Source: UMGS1663 sp963621995 | Lineage (GTDB): Bacteria; Bacillota; Clostridia; TANB77; CAG-508 | NCBI GenBank assembly: GCA_963621995.1 | Contig: CAVFFZ010000005.1 | Span: forward strand, 7,758 to 71,757 | Reading direction: 5' to 3' | DNA length: 64,000 nucleotides | In this document: one piece after another, positions 8,561 to 17,240 of the stretch | Numbering within the stretch: position 1 is the stretch's first letter | Layout of the letters: each line of letters starts with the position of its first letter | The notes under the pieces: generated by a model | Told to the model about the DNA's origin: nothing | Databases searched by the model: none | Seen by the model: the letters and a program-made list of their open reading frames with translations, nothing else | Made by a program: the position numbers and the translations under genes

Positions 8561-10852
8561 ATGGAAAAATTAGACGAAAATAAGTATATTAGTTATAATG
8601 AATATGAAAATTTCTGCAAAAGTAACAATATAGAAGAAGACAAGGACTTGTTAAATAGAAAAAATAATAAATTTATTGAAGAAAAACTAGTCGAATTTAA
8701 AGAATATTTTGATCATATTTTTACAGATGTAGGAGAAAATATAAATTTAGATGAAGAGCAAAGAAAAATTATTCTAAGAGATGATGACTATTGTTTAATA
8801 AATGCAGGGGCTGGATCAGGTAAGAGTACAACTATGGCTGCAAAGGTAAAATATTTAGTAGATAAATTAAATATTAAACCAGAGGAAATAATAATGCTAA
8901 CATTTACAAAAAAATCTAGTGAAGATTTAGATGAAAAGGTAAATGCTTCATTAGATCTAGGAATACCTGTTTCTACATTTCATTCATTAGGAATGAAATT
9001 TATAAAAAAATTTTATCCATATCCAATTCAAGTAGTAGGAGCAGATGAACAAAAACAGATTATTTGCAATTATATTAAAGAATTATTTAAAGATAAGGCT
9101 AAGTTAAAAGAATTAGTTGAATTATTTCAAAAATATGAAGACAAAAGTTATATTGCAAAAGGATTTATAGAAAACTTTGAAAAATTTGATACATTTGAAA
9201 AATATTTTGAAGATTATAAAAAAAGAAAATATTTAGCAGAAAATAATAAAGTAGGTGGAATACATCAATATTTAATAAATAGATTAAGTTTAAGAAATTC
9301 ACTTTACACAATTAAGGGAGAAAAGGTAAAATCAATAGGTGAAGTTAGAATTGCAAATTTCCTATATATTAATGGTATAGATTACTCATATGAAAAAATA
9401 TATGAGGAGAAAGTTAATGAAGATACAACATATGTTCCGGATTTTACAATAGAATATCAAGGGAAGAATATTTATATAGAATATTTTGGATTATCAACTT
9501 GTTATAATGAAAAAAATGAGCTTAATAGAAAGGAAATTGCAAAATATAATAGGACAAGAAAAATTAAAGAAAGATTTCAAGAAGGCAATAATAATGATTT
9601 TATCAATTTAGATTATAAAACACCAGACGGAGGTTTTATAACAACATTAGAACGAGAATTGTTAAGCAGAAATATCAAATTTGAAAGAAAAAATGATAAA
9701 GAAATTTTTGATAGAATTTTAGATAACAACTTAAATGCTGAATTTTTTAGATTTACTGATTTAGTAATAAATTTTATAAATATTTTTAAAAATATGTTAG
9801 TAGATGACGAAAACTATATGTTTAATAAAAGAATGTCTGAAATTAAAGAAGAAAATTTTAAATATTACTATTATTATGAAAACAGACAAAAAGAAGCTGA
9901 ATCTAGAATAAAGGCATTAGAATATTTAAAAGAAATTTATAAGTATTACCAACAATATCTATCAGATAAACATATGATAGATTATAGTGATATGATTAAT
10001 ATTTCTTATAAACATATAATAAAAGAAGTTAAAAATAAATATTCAGAGTTAAATTATAAATATATTATAGTAGATGAATATCAAGATATTACATTTCAAA
10101 GATTTTTATTTGTAAAAAGATTAATAGAATATTTTGATGCTAAACTAATTGCAGTTGGTGATGATTGGCAATCTATTTATGCTTTTGCAGGTTCGAGATT
10201 AGAACTATTTAATAAATTTAGTGAACTATTTTTAAATTCAAAGGATGATATGTATCTTTCAACAACATATAGATATGGACAAGAATTAGCAGATATAACG
10301 AGTAAATTTATTCTTGAAAATTATGAACAAAGTAGGAAAAATATAAAATCAGTAAAAAATTTAGCGCATCCTATAGAACTTTGTGAATATAGTGGATATG
10401 AAGAATATGAGGAAATAAATAAGATAGTACATAAGTTATATATGGAAAATAAAAATGATAATATTTTAATTTTAGCTAGGACTAATGAATGCTTAAATAA
10501 ATTAGCAAAAAGTGAATTTTTTACAAAAGGAATAAACGATGTATTAATATGTAAAGAATTACCGGATGCTAAAATAGAAGCATTAACTATGCATCGTTCA
10601 AAAGGATTGACATCAGATCAAGTAATAGTATTTGGATTGAGGGAAAAATTATTTCCAAGCAAAGGTAGACCATCTCATTGGATATTCGAATATTTTAAAC
10701 TAGATTCAATAAGTGAACAAATGCCATTCGCAGAAGAAAGAAGATTATTTTATGTGGCATTAACAAGAACTAGAAATAAAGTTTATTTAGTAGTTCCTAA
10801 TAATAGAATTAATAAAAGTGAGTTCATTAATGAACTTGAAGAGATGCTATAA
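8561..10852 (+). CDS. UvrD/Rep-family helicase with inserted nuclease-like domain
   Basis: This 763-residue superfamily 1 DNA helicase has Walker A GAGSGKST (83-90), motif Ia LTFTKKSSEDL, STFHSLG, Walker B VDEYQD (about 504), motif III GDDWQSIYAFAGS, motif IV STTYRYG, motif V ALTMHRSKGLTSDQV and motif VI YVALTRTRNKVY. Between the ATPase halves, residues about 250-320 contain GEVRIANFLY, YVPDFTIEY and IYIEYFG, the pattern of a PD-(D/E)xK or Vsr-like nuclease fold. Helicases of this HelD/UvrD type with an inserted nuclease are common in defence islands, though a repair role is equally possible. The ATG follows AGAGGAAC at a good distance. The start region upstream (8386-8560) holds no gene. Confidence 0.88.
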   Translation: MEKLDENKYISYNEYENFCKSNNIEEDKDLLNRKNNKFIEEKLVEFKEYFDHIFTDVGENINLDEEQRKIILRDDDYCLINAGAGSGKSTTMAAKVKYLVDKLNIKPEEIIMLTFTKKSSEDLDEKVNASLDLGIPVSTFHSLGMKFIKKFYPYPIQVVGADEQKQIICNYIKELFKDKAKLKELVELFQKYEDKSYIAKGFIENFEKFDTFEKYFEDYKKRKYLAENNKVGGIHQYLINRLSLRNSLYTIKGEKVKSIGEVRIANFLYINGIDYSYEKIYEEKVNEDTTYVPDFTIEYQGKNIYIEYFGLSTCYNEKNELNRKEIAKYNRTRKIKERFQEGNNNDFINLDYKTPDGGFITTLERELLSRNIKFERKNDKEIFDRILDNNLNAEFFRFTDLVINFINIFKNMLVDDENYMFNKRMSEIKEENFKYYYYYENRQKEAESRIKALEYLKEIYKYYQQYLSDKHMIDYSDMINISYKHIIKEVKNKYSELNYKYIIVDEYQDITFQRFLFVKRLIEYFDAKLIAVGDDWQSIYAFAGSRLELFNKFSELFLNSKDDMYLSTTYRYGQELADITSKFILENYEQSRKNIKSVKNLAHPIELCEYSGYEEYEEINKIVHKLYMENKNDNILILARTNECLNKLAKSEFFTKGINDVLICKELPDAKIEALTMHRSKGLTSDQVIVFGLREKLFPSKGRPSHWIFEYFKLDSISEQMPFAEERRLFYVALTRTRNKVYLVVPNNRINKSEFINELEEML

Positions 10853-10939
10853 AAACACTAAAATTTTAAAATTTATAAAAAAAGACTTAGTAAAAAAAGA
10901 AAAAACTTTAACTAAAAAAGAAATTAAAAAGTCTAAAAC

Positions 10940-10981
10940 TTTTGAGTTTTGTGAAAAAAATCATAAGGCTCAAAACTTTTT
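10940..10981 (+). terminator. Weak terminator after the helicase gene
   Basis: TTTTGAG at 10940-10946 pairs with CTCAAAA at 10969-10975 and is followed by CTTTTTT. The loop is long (22 bases), so efficiency is uncertain. Confidence 0.45.
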
Positions 10982-10999
10982 TCATAATTTTGAAAAAAC

Positions 11000-11028
11000 T
11001 TGACTATAATAATAAAAGATAGTATAAT
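11000..11028 (+). promoter_or_regulatory. Sigma-A promoter of the DUF4143 ATPase gene
   Basis: TTGACT at 11000-11005 and TATAAT at 11023-11028 are separated by exactly 17 bp, near consensus. Transcription would start just before the GGAGGAG ribosome site at 11041. Confidence 0.85.
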
Positions 11029-11050
11029 TATTATAGTTAGGAGGAGATTT

Positions 11051-12280
11051 ATGGAAAGAATAAGTAGAGAAAATTATTTATCTATATTAAAAAATTTCAA
11101 AGATCAACAAATAATAAAAGTTATTACAGGAATAAGAAGATGTGGGAAATCAACATTACTTGAAATTTTTCAAGATTACTTAAAAGAAACTGGAGTAGAA
11201 GAAAAACAAATAATATCAATAAATTTTGAAAATGCAGATTATGAGGAATTACAAGACAGAAAGAAATTATATGAATATATAAAAGAAAGATTAGTAAAAG
11301 GAAAAAAGACATACGTTTTTCTAGATGAAATTCAAAATGTAAAAGAATTTGAAAAAACAGTAGATAGCCTATTTATAAATAAAGATGTAGACTTATATAT
11401 AACAGGTTCAAATGCATATTTATTATCTTCAGAATTAGCAACATTGCTTACAGGAAGATATATAGAAATAAAAATGTTGCCATTATCGTTTAAAGAATAT
11501 TTATCAAGCTTTGAAGATAAAACAGACTTGTCAAGAAAATTTAGAGATTATCTAAAATATAGTTCATTTCCTCAAGCAATTGAATTATATAAAATAAACC
11601 CAGAAAACATAAATTTATTTTTAGATGGAATATATAATACTATTTTGTTTAAAGATGTAATGCAAAGAAAAGGAATAACAGATAAGAATGTCTTAGAAAG
11701 AGTTACAAAATATTTGTATGACAACATAGGCAATAGAACAAGTATGAAAAGCATAAGTGATAATATTGAAGGAATAGAAAAAAATTCATCATATAATACA
11801 ATTTCAAACTATGTAGATGCATTAATAGATAGTTACTTAATATTTAAAGCCAACAGATATGATATTAAAGGAAAAGAGTTTTTAAAAACTCAAGAAAAAT
11901 ATTATGCAATAGATATAGGATTAAGATATTATATGTTAGGACAAGGCTCTGGTCGAGATATGGGACATATATTAGAAAATATTGTGTATCTTGAATTGTT
12001 GAGACGAGGATATGAAGTATATATAGGAAAATATGATGATTTAGAAGTTGACTTTGTAGCAAGAAAGCCAGAAAATATTATATATTATCAAGTTGCACTT
12101 ACAACTAGAGGAGAAAATGAAGAGGACAATAAAATACTAGAAAGAGAATTAACTCCATTGAAGAAAATAAATGATAATTATCCTAAATACATTTTGACAT
12201 TAGATGATGATTTAGATGCTGATTTTGATGGAATAAAGAAGATAAATGTGTTGGATTGGTTATTGGAAGATAAAAGGTAA
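11051..12280 (+). CDS. AAA ATPase with DUF4143 domain
   Basis: This 409-residue protein has an AAA_14 ATPase domain with Walker A GIRRCGKST (27-35), a Walker B-like strand YVFLDEIQNV and the sensor-like TGSNAYLL. A C-terminal DUF4143 region (from about residue 200) ends in a PD-(D/E)xK-like stretch around LEVDFVAR. Such proteins are frequent in bacteria and archaea, often next to accessory genes, and their function is unknown. The start at 11051 is set by AGGAGGAG and by the promoter at 11000-11028, which makes the longer in-frame reading from 11000 impossible. It has its own promoter, so it is a separate unit between two defence-type genes. Confidence 0.85.
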   Translation: MERISRENYLSILKNFKDQQIIKVITGIRRCGKSTLLEIFQDYLKETGVEEKQIISINFENADYEELQDRKKLYEYIKERLVKGKKTYVFLDEIQNVKEFEKTVDSLFINKDVDLYITGSNAYLLSSELATLLTGRYIEIKMLPLSFKEYLSSFEDKTDLSRKFRDYLKYSSFPQAIELYKINPENINLFLDGIYNTILFKDVMQRKGITDKNVLERVTKYLYDNIGNRTSMKSISDNIEGIEKNSSYNTISNYVDALIDSYLIFKANRYDIKGKEFLKTQEKYYAIDIGLRYYMLGQGSGRDMGHILENIVYLELLRRGYEVYIGKYDDLEVDFVARKPENIIYYQVALTTRGENEEDNKILERELTPLKKINDNYPKYILTLDDDLDADFDGIKKINVLDWLLEDKR

Positions 12281-12339
12281 AATTTATATTGATATAATTA
12301 TGTAAAATAATAAAGAAAAATTAGTAGAAGGAGTAAATT

Positions 12340-14133
12340 ATGGCAAAGTTTGATGTAAATAATGTTAGTATAGAATCACTATTGGGATATGTAAAAGATG
12401 GTACAATTGCAATACCTGAAATTCAAAGACCTTTTGTATGGGACACAACAAAGGTAAGAGATTTAATGGATTCCTTATATAATGAATATCCAGTGGGTTA
12501 TATAATTACATGGAAAAGTCCAGATGTAAAACTAAAAGATGGAAGTGCATCAGAAGGAAAACAAATATTAATTGATGGGCAACAAAGAATAACGGCATTA
12601 AGTGCTGCATTATTGGGAGAGGAAGTATTAGACTCAAATTATAAAAAGAAAAGAATTAAGATAGCATTTAATTTGCAAACAGAGGAGTTTCAAACTAATA
12701 ACCCTGCTATTGAAAAACAAGAAGAATGGATATCAGATATTGTAGAGGTTATGAAACCAGGATTTGATACATTTGAATTTGTAAAAAATTATTCGGATAA
12801 ATTTAATTTAAATGCTAATGAAGTTAGCAAAAAAGTCACAAAACTACAATCGATAAAAAATATCATGATAGGAAGAATCGAGTTGGGTTCATCACTAGAT
12901 ATAGAAACAGTTACGGAGATATTTGTTAGAATAAATTCAAAAGGTGAATCACTTTCACAAGCAGATTTTGCAATGTCGAAAATTAGTGTAAATGAAACAT
13001 ATGCAGGAAATGATATTAGAAAAACAATTGACTATTTTTGTCATTTTGCAAAAACACCTGCGGATTTTGAGAATATAAAAAGGAACGATGTTATATTTAG
13101 TAAAAAAGATATATTTAATAAAATAGCATGGATAAAAGATAAAAATGAAGATTTATACTTACCATCTTATACAGATATGTTAAGAGTTGCTTTTACATAT
13201 AAATTTAAAAGAGGAAAATTAGCAGATTTAGTGAGCTTACTATCTGGACGTGATTTTGAAACAAGAGAGTATAAAGAAGAGATTATTGAAGATAGTTATA
13301 AGAAATTATATGAGGGAGTTAAAGCTTTTATAAATCAAACAAATTTTGAAAGATATGTAATGATATTAAAATCAGCTGGGATTATAGATGAATCACTTAT
13401 TAGATCCCAGAACGTATTAAATTTTGGATATATTTTATTCTTGTTTTTAAAAGAAAGAGGATTATATCCAGAAAAAATTGAAACATTAGTTAAGAGATGG
13501 GTTATTATGTCTATAATTACTCAAAGATATACATCATCTCCTGAGTCACAATTTGATTTAGATATTAGAAGATTAAATGAATCTACAGATATAGAACAAT
13601 ACATTAAAGAAGAAGAAGAAAGAAGATTGAGTGACACATTCTGGAATAATATTTTAGTTGAAAATTTTAATACATCTGTAGCAAGTTCACCATATTGGAA
13701 GACATATTTAATTGCACAAATATTTTTAAATGATTCTGCATTTTTATCTAAAGACATGAAAATAAAAACATTAGTGGAAGGAAGAGGAGATGTCCATCAT
13801 ATTTTTCCAAAAGATTATCTAAAGAAAAATGGTAAGAATAATAGAACAATATATAATCAAATTGCAAACTTTTCACTAATACAAACGGAGGTAAATTTAC
13901 AGATAACTAATAAAGCACCAAATAAATATATGGAGGAAGTAAATAATCAGTGTGAAAATAAAAATCCTACAATTGGATCAATTACAGATAAAGCGATTTT
14001 ACAGGAAAATTTAAAAATAAATTGTATTCCTGAAGGATTCGGAAAGATGACAATTGATAATTTTGAGGAATTTTTGAAACAACGTAGAATATTAATGGCA
14101 AATAAAATAAAAGAGTACTTTTATAAATTATAA
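12340..14133 (+). CDS. DUF262 protein with C-terminal HNH-like domain
   Basis: This 597-residue protein has an N-terminal DUF262 motif IPEIQRPFVW (25-34) and the nucleotide-binding DGQQR at 79-83. A C-terminal HNH-type nuclease motif, VHHIFPKDYLKKNG, begins near residue 485 and is followed by the conserved tail with NLQITNKAPNKYM. This is a second, only distantly similar relative of the protein at 3801 and belongs to the broad GmrSD-like group of NTP-dependent restriction factors. The GGAG site precedes the ATG, and an extended -10 sequence (TTGATATAAT, about 12287-12296) lies upstream. No methylase or sulfur-modification genes are adjacent on this side. Confidence 0.84.
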   Translation: MAKFDVNNVSIESLLGYVKDGTIAIPEIQRPFVWDTTKVRDLMDSLYNEYPVGYIITWKSPDVKLKDGSASEGKQILIDGQQRITALSAALLGEEVLDSNYKKKRIKIAFNLQTEEFQTNNPAIEKQEEWISDIVEVMKPGFDTFEFVKNYSDKFNLNANEVSKKVTKLQSIKNIMIGRIELGSSLDIETVTEIFVRINSKGESLSQADFAMSKISVNETYAGNDIRKTIDYFCHFAKTPADFENIKRNDVIFSKKDIFNKIAWIKDKNEDLYLPSYTDMLRVAFTYKFKRGKLADLVSLLSGRDFETREYKEEIIEDSYKKLYEGVKAFINQTNFERYVMILKSAGIIDESLIRSQNVLNFGYILFLFLKERGLYPEKIETLVKRWVIMSIITQRYTSSPESQFDLDIRRLNESTDIEQYIKEEEERRLSDTFWNNILVENFNTSVASSPYWKTYLIAQIFLNDSAFLSKDMKIKTLVEGRGDVHHIFPKDYLKKNGKNNRTIYNQIANFSLIQTEVNLQITNKAPNKYMEEVNNQCENKNPTIGSITDKAILQENLKINCIPEGFGKMTIDNFEEFLKQRRILMANKIKEYFYKL

Positions 14134-14211
14134 AAGTAAAGAAAAGCAAGATATCAATGTAATTGAAAATTACAGAAATATTTTGCTTTTTTGATACAAT
14201 TTTACAAAATT

Positions 14212-14626
14212 CGACAATATATGCAAAAATATTATGAGATAATGAAATAAGGATATTTAGAATTTGGCAATCTGTAGGTCTGCAATTATCTCTTTCAATA
14301 ATTATTTTTTCATCGAATAGTAAAACGACAAATTTTATATTATAATTCTTAAATTTTTCTTTAAGAATATTAAAATTTACAGGGAGGATTATATAATTAA
14401 ATATAACATCGTAACCAGCTTTTAAATATGTATCAATTGTATCTATACATATTTTCCAAAAAATATCCAAATGATTTCCTTGTTTCCATGCAGGAACATA
14501 GCCACCAATGACTTGATGGTAAATATCATCACCTTCTATAAGGACAGACTTTTCTTTATTAATTGCAACTTTCTTAGAAATAGTGCTTTTACCAACTCCT
14601 GCAGGGCCAGTAATTATATATAAATA
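14212..14626 (-). pseudogene. Decayed P-loop kinase-like gene
   Basis: Read on the minus strand, this stretch gives a clear Walker A (ITGPAGVGKSTISKK) near 14614-14570. It continues with IEGDDIYHQVIGGYVPAWK, GYDVIFNYI, FVVLLFDEK and RDNCRPTDCQ, in the order expected for a small AAA/zeta-toxin-like or nucleotide kinase family of Firmicutes. An in-frame TAA lies just upstream of the P-loop and no start codon fits. The sequence after RPTDCQ loses similarity, so both ends are damaged. An intact product is very unlikely. It faces the end of the DUF262 gene convergently. Confidence 0.7.
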
Positions 14627-14708
14627 TTATTTATTTAATTTCATCTCCAATATTTATATAATAAATACCACAAGAACAATATAATTACAAGAAAAGTATA
14701 GAAATATC

Positions 14709-14730
14709 CACAATAAGTGATATAATTGTG
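14709..14730 (+). promoter_or_regulatory. Extended -10 promoter within an inverted repeat
   Basis: TG-A-TATAAT (14718-14726) is an extended -10 element without a clear -35. It sits in the inverted repeat CACAAT (14709-14714)/ATTGTG (14725-14730), which could be an operator. It drives the gene at 14751 and closely resembles the site at 16358. Confidence 0.6.
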
Positions 14731-14750
14731 AAAAAAAGTAGGAGGTAATT

Positions 14751-15146
14751 ATGAACAAAGATGAGTTAATAAAATTAGTAGAGAGTTTAAATTTCCCTAA
14801 TAACGAGTATTATATTTTATCAAGCGGATGTTTACTATTATACGGACTAAGAGAAAAAGCAGGTGATTTGGATTTATGTATTTCAGAAAAATTATTTAAT
14901 GAAATAAAAGAAAAATTTAATTTGACAGAAGATAAGAAAAACAAATATGGATTTTATAAATTGAATGATAAAATAGAGGTTGTTGTTGATTCTCCTGAAG
15001 AGTTTATAAATCAATATGATATAAAAGATGGATATCAGGTACAGAAACTTGAAATAATTTTAAGAGATAAAAAGAAAAGAAATTTACCTAAAGACCAAAT
15101 TGATATTAAAAATATTGAAAGGTATATAAAAAATAAAAATAAGTAA
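14751..15146 (+). CDS. Minimal nucleotidyltransferase-fold protein
   Basis: This 131-residue protein has the polymerase-beta-like nucleotidyltransferase pattern: SSGCLLLYGL (24-33), standing for the Gly-Ser loop, followed by GDLDLCIS with the metal-binding D-x-D at Asp39 and Asp41. The third acidic residue may be in the IEVVVDSPEEF strand. It could be a toxin-antitoxin-type or aminoglycoside-nucleotidyltransferase-like domain; the substrate is unknown. It has a strong AGGAGG site and a dedicated promoter, and the next gene follows 11 bp after the stop, so the two form an operon. Confidence 0.65.
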   Translation: MNKDELIKLVESLNFPNNEYYILSSGCLLLYGLREKAGDLDLCISEKLFNEIKEKFNLTEDKKNKYGFYKLNDKIEVVVDSPEEFINQYDIKDGYQVQKLEIILRDKKKRNLPKDQIDIKNIERYIKNKNK

Positions 15147-15157
15147 AAGGAGCAATT

Positions 15158-15637
15158 ATGAAAAATCGAGAATACATAGAATATACATACAAACATAGGA
15201 AAATAGTTATATATTTAGCAAATAAATATGTAAAAAAAGATAAAGAAAAAGTATTAAAGCAAATAGAAAATCATGACATAGATAAACTTTTTGCTTATTT
15301 ATTTTACAACAAAAAAGATGTGTCAAAAATACATAGAAATTCATCTTTACACCATCAAAATGAACTAGAAAAGAATAATATAGATTATATAGAAATGGTG
15401 CTAGATTGGGAAAGCGCAAGATATACAAAACCAGATAAACCACTAAACGCATATGATACTTTGTACAAATATTACCCTAATATGGAAGAAAAAATCTTAC
15501 CAATATTAAAAGAATTTGGAATAGATAAAACTAATTTGCCAATGGAAGAAGATGTATTAAAATACGCAAATAGTATAAAGAATGTAACAATCGATGAAAT
15601 AAAGAATGAAATGATAGAGTATATAAAGAAAATTTAA
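15158..15637 (+). CDS. DUF5662-like protein
   Basis: This 159-residue soluble protein resembles the DUF5662 family. It has NHDIDKLF near residue 40 and HRNSSLHHQN near residue 67, a His/Asp arrangement that suggests a metal-dependent HD-like active site, and the WESARYTKPDKPLNAYDT block typical of the family. The biochemical function is unknown. It is 11 bp behind the nucleotidyltransferase-like gene and preceded by AAAGGAG, so both are co-expressed. Confidence 0.65.
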   Translation: MKNREYIEYTYKHRKIVIYLANKYVKKDKEKVLKQIENHDIDKLFAYLFYNKKDVSKIHRNSSLHHQNELEKNNIDYIEMVLDWESARYTKPDKPLNAYDTLYKYYPNMEEKILPILKEFGIDKTNLPMEEDVLKYANSIKNVTIDEIKNEMIEYIKKI

Positions 15638-15698
15638 TCCTTCTCCTTACACCTACTCCCACCTAGACTCCATCAAAAATGTGAAATTTTTGTGAATT

Positions 15699-15725
15699 TT
15701 AGCACTCTACTATTGACACTGCTAA
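15699..15725 (+). promoter_or_regulatory. Degenerate CIRCE (HrcA operator) before hsp20
   Basis: TTAGCACTC at 15699-15707, a 9-base spacer and CACTGCTAA at 15717-15725 match the CIRCE consensus TTAGCACTC-N9-GAGTGCTAA at all nine left and seven of nine right positions. The right arm overlaps the -35 box. HrcA repression of this heat-shock gene is therefore likely. Confidence 0.75.
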
Positions 15726-15740
15726 AAATAGATGTATAAT
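15713..15740 (+). promoter_or_regulatory. Sigma-A promoter of hsp20
   Basis: TTGACA at 15713-15718 and TATAAT at 15735-15740 with a 16-bp spacer. The -35 box overlaps the right half of the CIRCE-like operator. Confidence 0.8.
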
Positions 15741-15832
15741 ATTTATGAAAATGATAAATAATACTTATCATAAATATGTGCCACTCCCATCAAGTGTCAA
15801 CACATAAATAAAAATTAAAGGAGTTGATTTTT

Positions 15833-16249
15833 ATGATGATGATACCAAGAAGACATGATTTCGATTTATTTGATGACGTATTTGGAGATGCATTTTTCAA
15901 TGAGGGAGCAAGTAAGCTAATGAAAACAGACATTAAAGAGAAAAAGGACAAATATGTAATAGACATTGACTTACCAGGATACGAAAAAGAAGGAATAAAA
16001 TTAAACATTCAAGATGGATATTTAACAGTCCATGCAGTAGTAAATAAAGATGAAAAAGATGAAGAAAAAGGCAAATTTGTACGTAGAGAAAGATTCTCTG
16101 GAGAATGTTCTAGAAGCTTCTATGTTGGAGAAAATGTAACTGAAGATGAGATTAAGGCTAAATTTAAAAACGGAACATTAACAATTGAAGTACCTAAAAA
16201 AGAAGAGAAAAAAGAATTGCCAGAAAAGAAATATATTCCAATTGAGTAA
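15833..16249 (+). CDS. Hsp20/alpha-crystallin small heat-shock protein
   Basis: This 138-residue ATP-independent chaperone has an alpha-crystallin domain from about residue 27 (TDIKEKKDKYVIDIDLPGYEKE) to residue 125. It has the usual GYLTVHA strand, a basic RRERFSGECSRSFYV block and the C-terminal GTLTIEVPK strand; IPIE at the end is the I-x-I/V-type tail that docks subunits in oligomers. It binds unfolding proteins in the cytoplasm during stress. The first of three consecutive ATGs (15833) is nine bases after GGAG; the TTG at 15824 is too close. A CIRCE-like element in the promoter predicts HrcA control, and a terminator follows. Confidence 0.93.
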   Translation: MMMIPRRHDFDLFDDVFGDAFFNEGASKLMKTDIKEKKDKYVIDIDLPGYEKEGIKLNIQDGYLTVHAVVNKDEKDEEKGKFVRRERFSGECSRSFYVGENVTEDEIKAKFKNGTLTIEVPKKEEKKELPEKKYIPIE

Positions 16250-16285
16250 AATTTAAAACAAAAATACACATTGAATAAGCGAACT

Positions 16286-16314
16286 AAAGGGATACCCAAT
16301 AAGGTATCTCTTTT
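16286..16314 (+). terminator. Terminator after hsp20
   Basis: AAAGGGATACC at 16286-16296 pairs with GGTATCTCTTT at 16303-16313 (one mismatch) around a six-base loop and runs into TTTT. Confidence 0.8.
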
Positions 16315-16357
16315 AATGTATAATAAAAAAATAAAAAGAGAAAAAAGCTTTTAATAA

Positions 16358-16383
16358 TCCACATCAAATGATATAATTGTGGA
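16358..16383 (+). promoter_or_regulatory. Extended -10 promoter within a TCCACA/TGTGGA palindrome
   Basis: TCCACA (16358-16363) and TGTGGA (16378-16383) form a perfect inverted repeat around TG-A-TATAAT (16369-16377). The same layout is seen at 14709, so one repressor or activator may bind both. Confidence 0.6.
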
Positions 16384-16418
16384 AATTTGATATAAAATAA
16401 ATCAAAAAGGAGAATGAA

Positions 16419-17240
16419 ATGATAATATTTGGAATTGATATAAGAATATATTTTTTACTATTTATGACATATGCAATTTTAGGATGGTGTATGGAAGTAA
16501 CATGCAAACTAATTCAATATAAAAGATTTATAAATAGAGGATTTTTAATAGGTCCATATTGTCCAATATATGGATATGGAGCAATATTAATAACATTTTT
16601 ACTAAAAAAATACACAGATGATCCAATAATATTATTCTTTATGGCAATAATAATTTGCGGAACACTAGAATATTTAACAAGTTATTTTATGGAAAAAATA
16701 TTTAAAGCAAGATGGTGGGATTATAGTCAAAAGAAATTTAATATTAATGGAAGAGTATGCTTAAATACAATAGTTCCATTTGGATTACTAGGACTATTTA
16801 TTATGTATGTTTCTAATCCGTTCTTTATTAGTAAAATACAGCTATTACCAGAAATATGGTTAAATATACTATTTTGGACATTATTAATAATATATATTGT
16901 AGATAATATTGTATCTGGAATAGTAATTAGATATGTAAAAAAGACCGAAAAGATTGTAGGAAAAGACTTAGACAATACAGAAGAAATAACTAAAAAAGTA
17001 AAAGAAGTATTACAAAACAAATCTGTATTACACAGAAGATTATTAAATGCTTATCCTAGTTTAGAAGCAGTGAAGATTAAAATAAAAGAGCAAAGAGAAG
17101 AAATAAAAGAAAAAGTAGAAGAACAACGTGAGGAATTTACAAACAAAGTGGAACAACAAAAGAGAGAATTTGAGAATAAGGTAGAAAAGAAAAAGAGAGA
17201 AATTGAAAATAAAGCATATAGAAAAAGATGGAGAATATAA
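16419..17240 (+). CDS. CmpB-family (putative ABC transporter permease) membrane protein
   Basis: This 273-residue protein belongs to the CmpB family (PF06541). It has five or six membrane spans in the first 170 residues, the conserved FINRGFLIGPYCPIYGYGA stretch (about 40-58), and WWDYSQKKFNINGRVCL. The C-terminal 100 residues are a charged coiled coil rich in KEQREEI-like heptads. Annotation as an ABC permease is conventional, and the true function is unknown. The last 38 bases overlap a Maf-like C-terminal fragment in another frame, so the natural 3' end may have been altered by a deletion. A paralogue lies at 61536. Confidence 0.8.
   Translation: MIIFGIDIRIYFLLFMTYAILGWCMEVTCKLIQYKRFINRGFLIGPYCPIYGYGAILITFLLKKYTDDPIILFFMAIIICGTLEYLTSYFMEKIFKARWWDYSQKKFNINGRVCLNTIVPFGLLGLFIMYVSNPFFISKIQLLPEIWLNILFWTLLIIYIVDNIVSGIVIRYVKKTEKIVGKDLDNTEEITKKVKEVLQNKSVLHRRLLNAYPSLEAVKIKIKEQREEIKEKVEEQREEFTNKVEQQKREFENKVEKKKREIENKAYRKRWRI

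Noticed and set aside
10818..11003. 61-codon plus-strand frame after the helicase gene
   Set aside because: It overlaps the helicase end, has no ribosome site, runs through a terminator-like hairpin and ends in the next promoter; its Lys-rich content reflects A-rich DNA.
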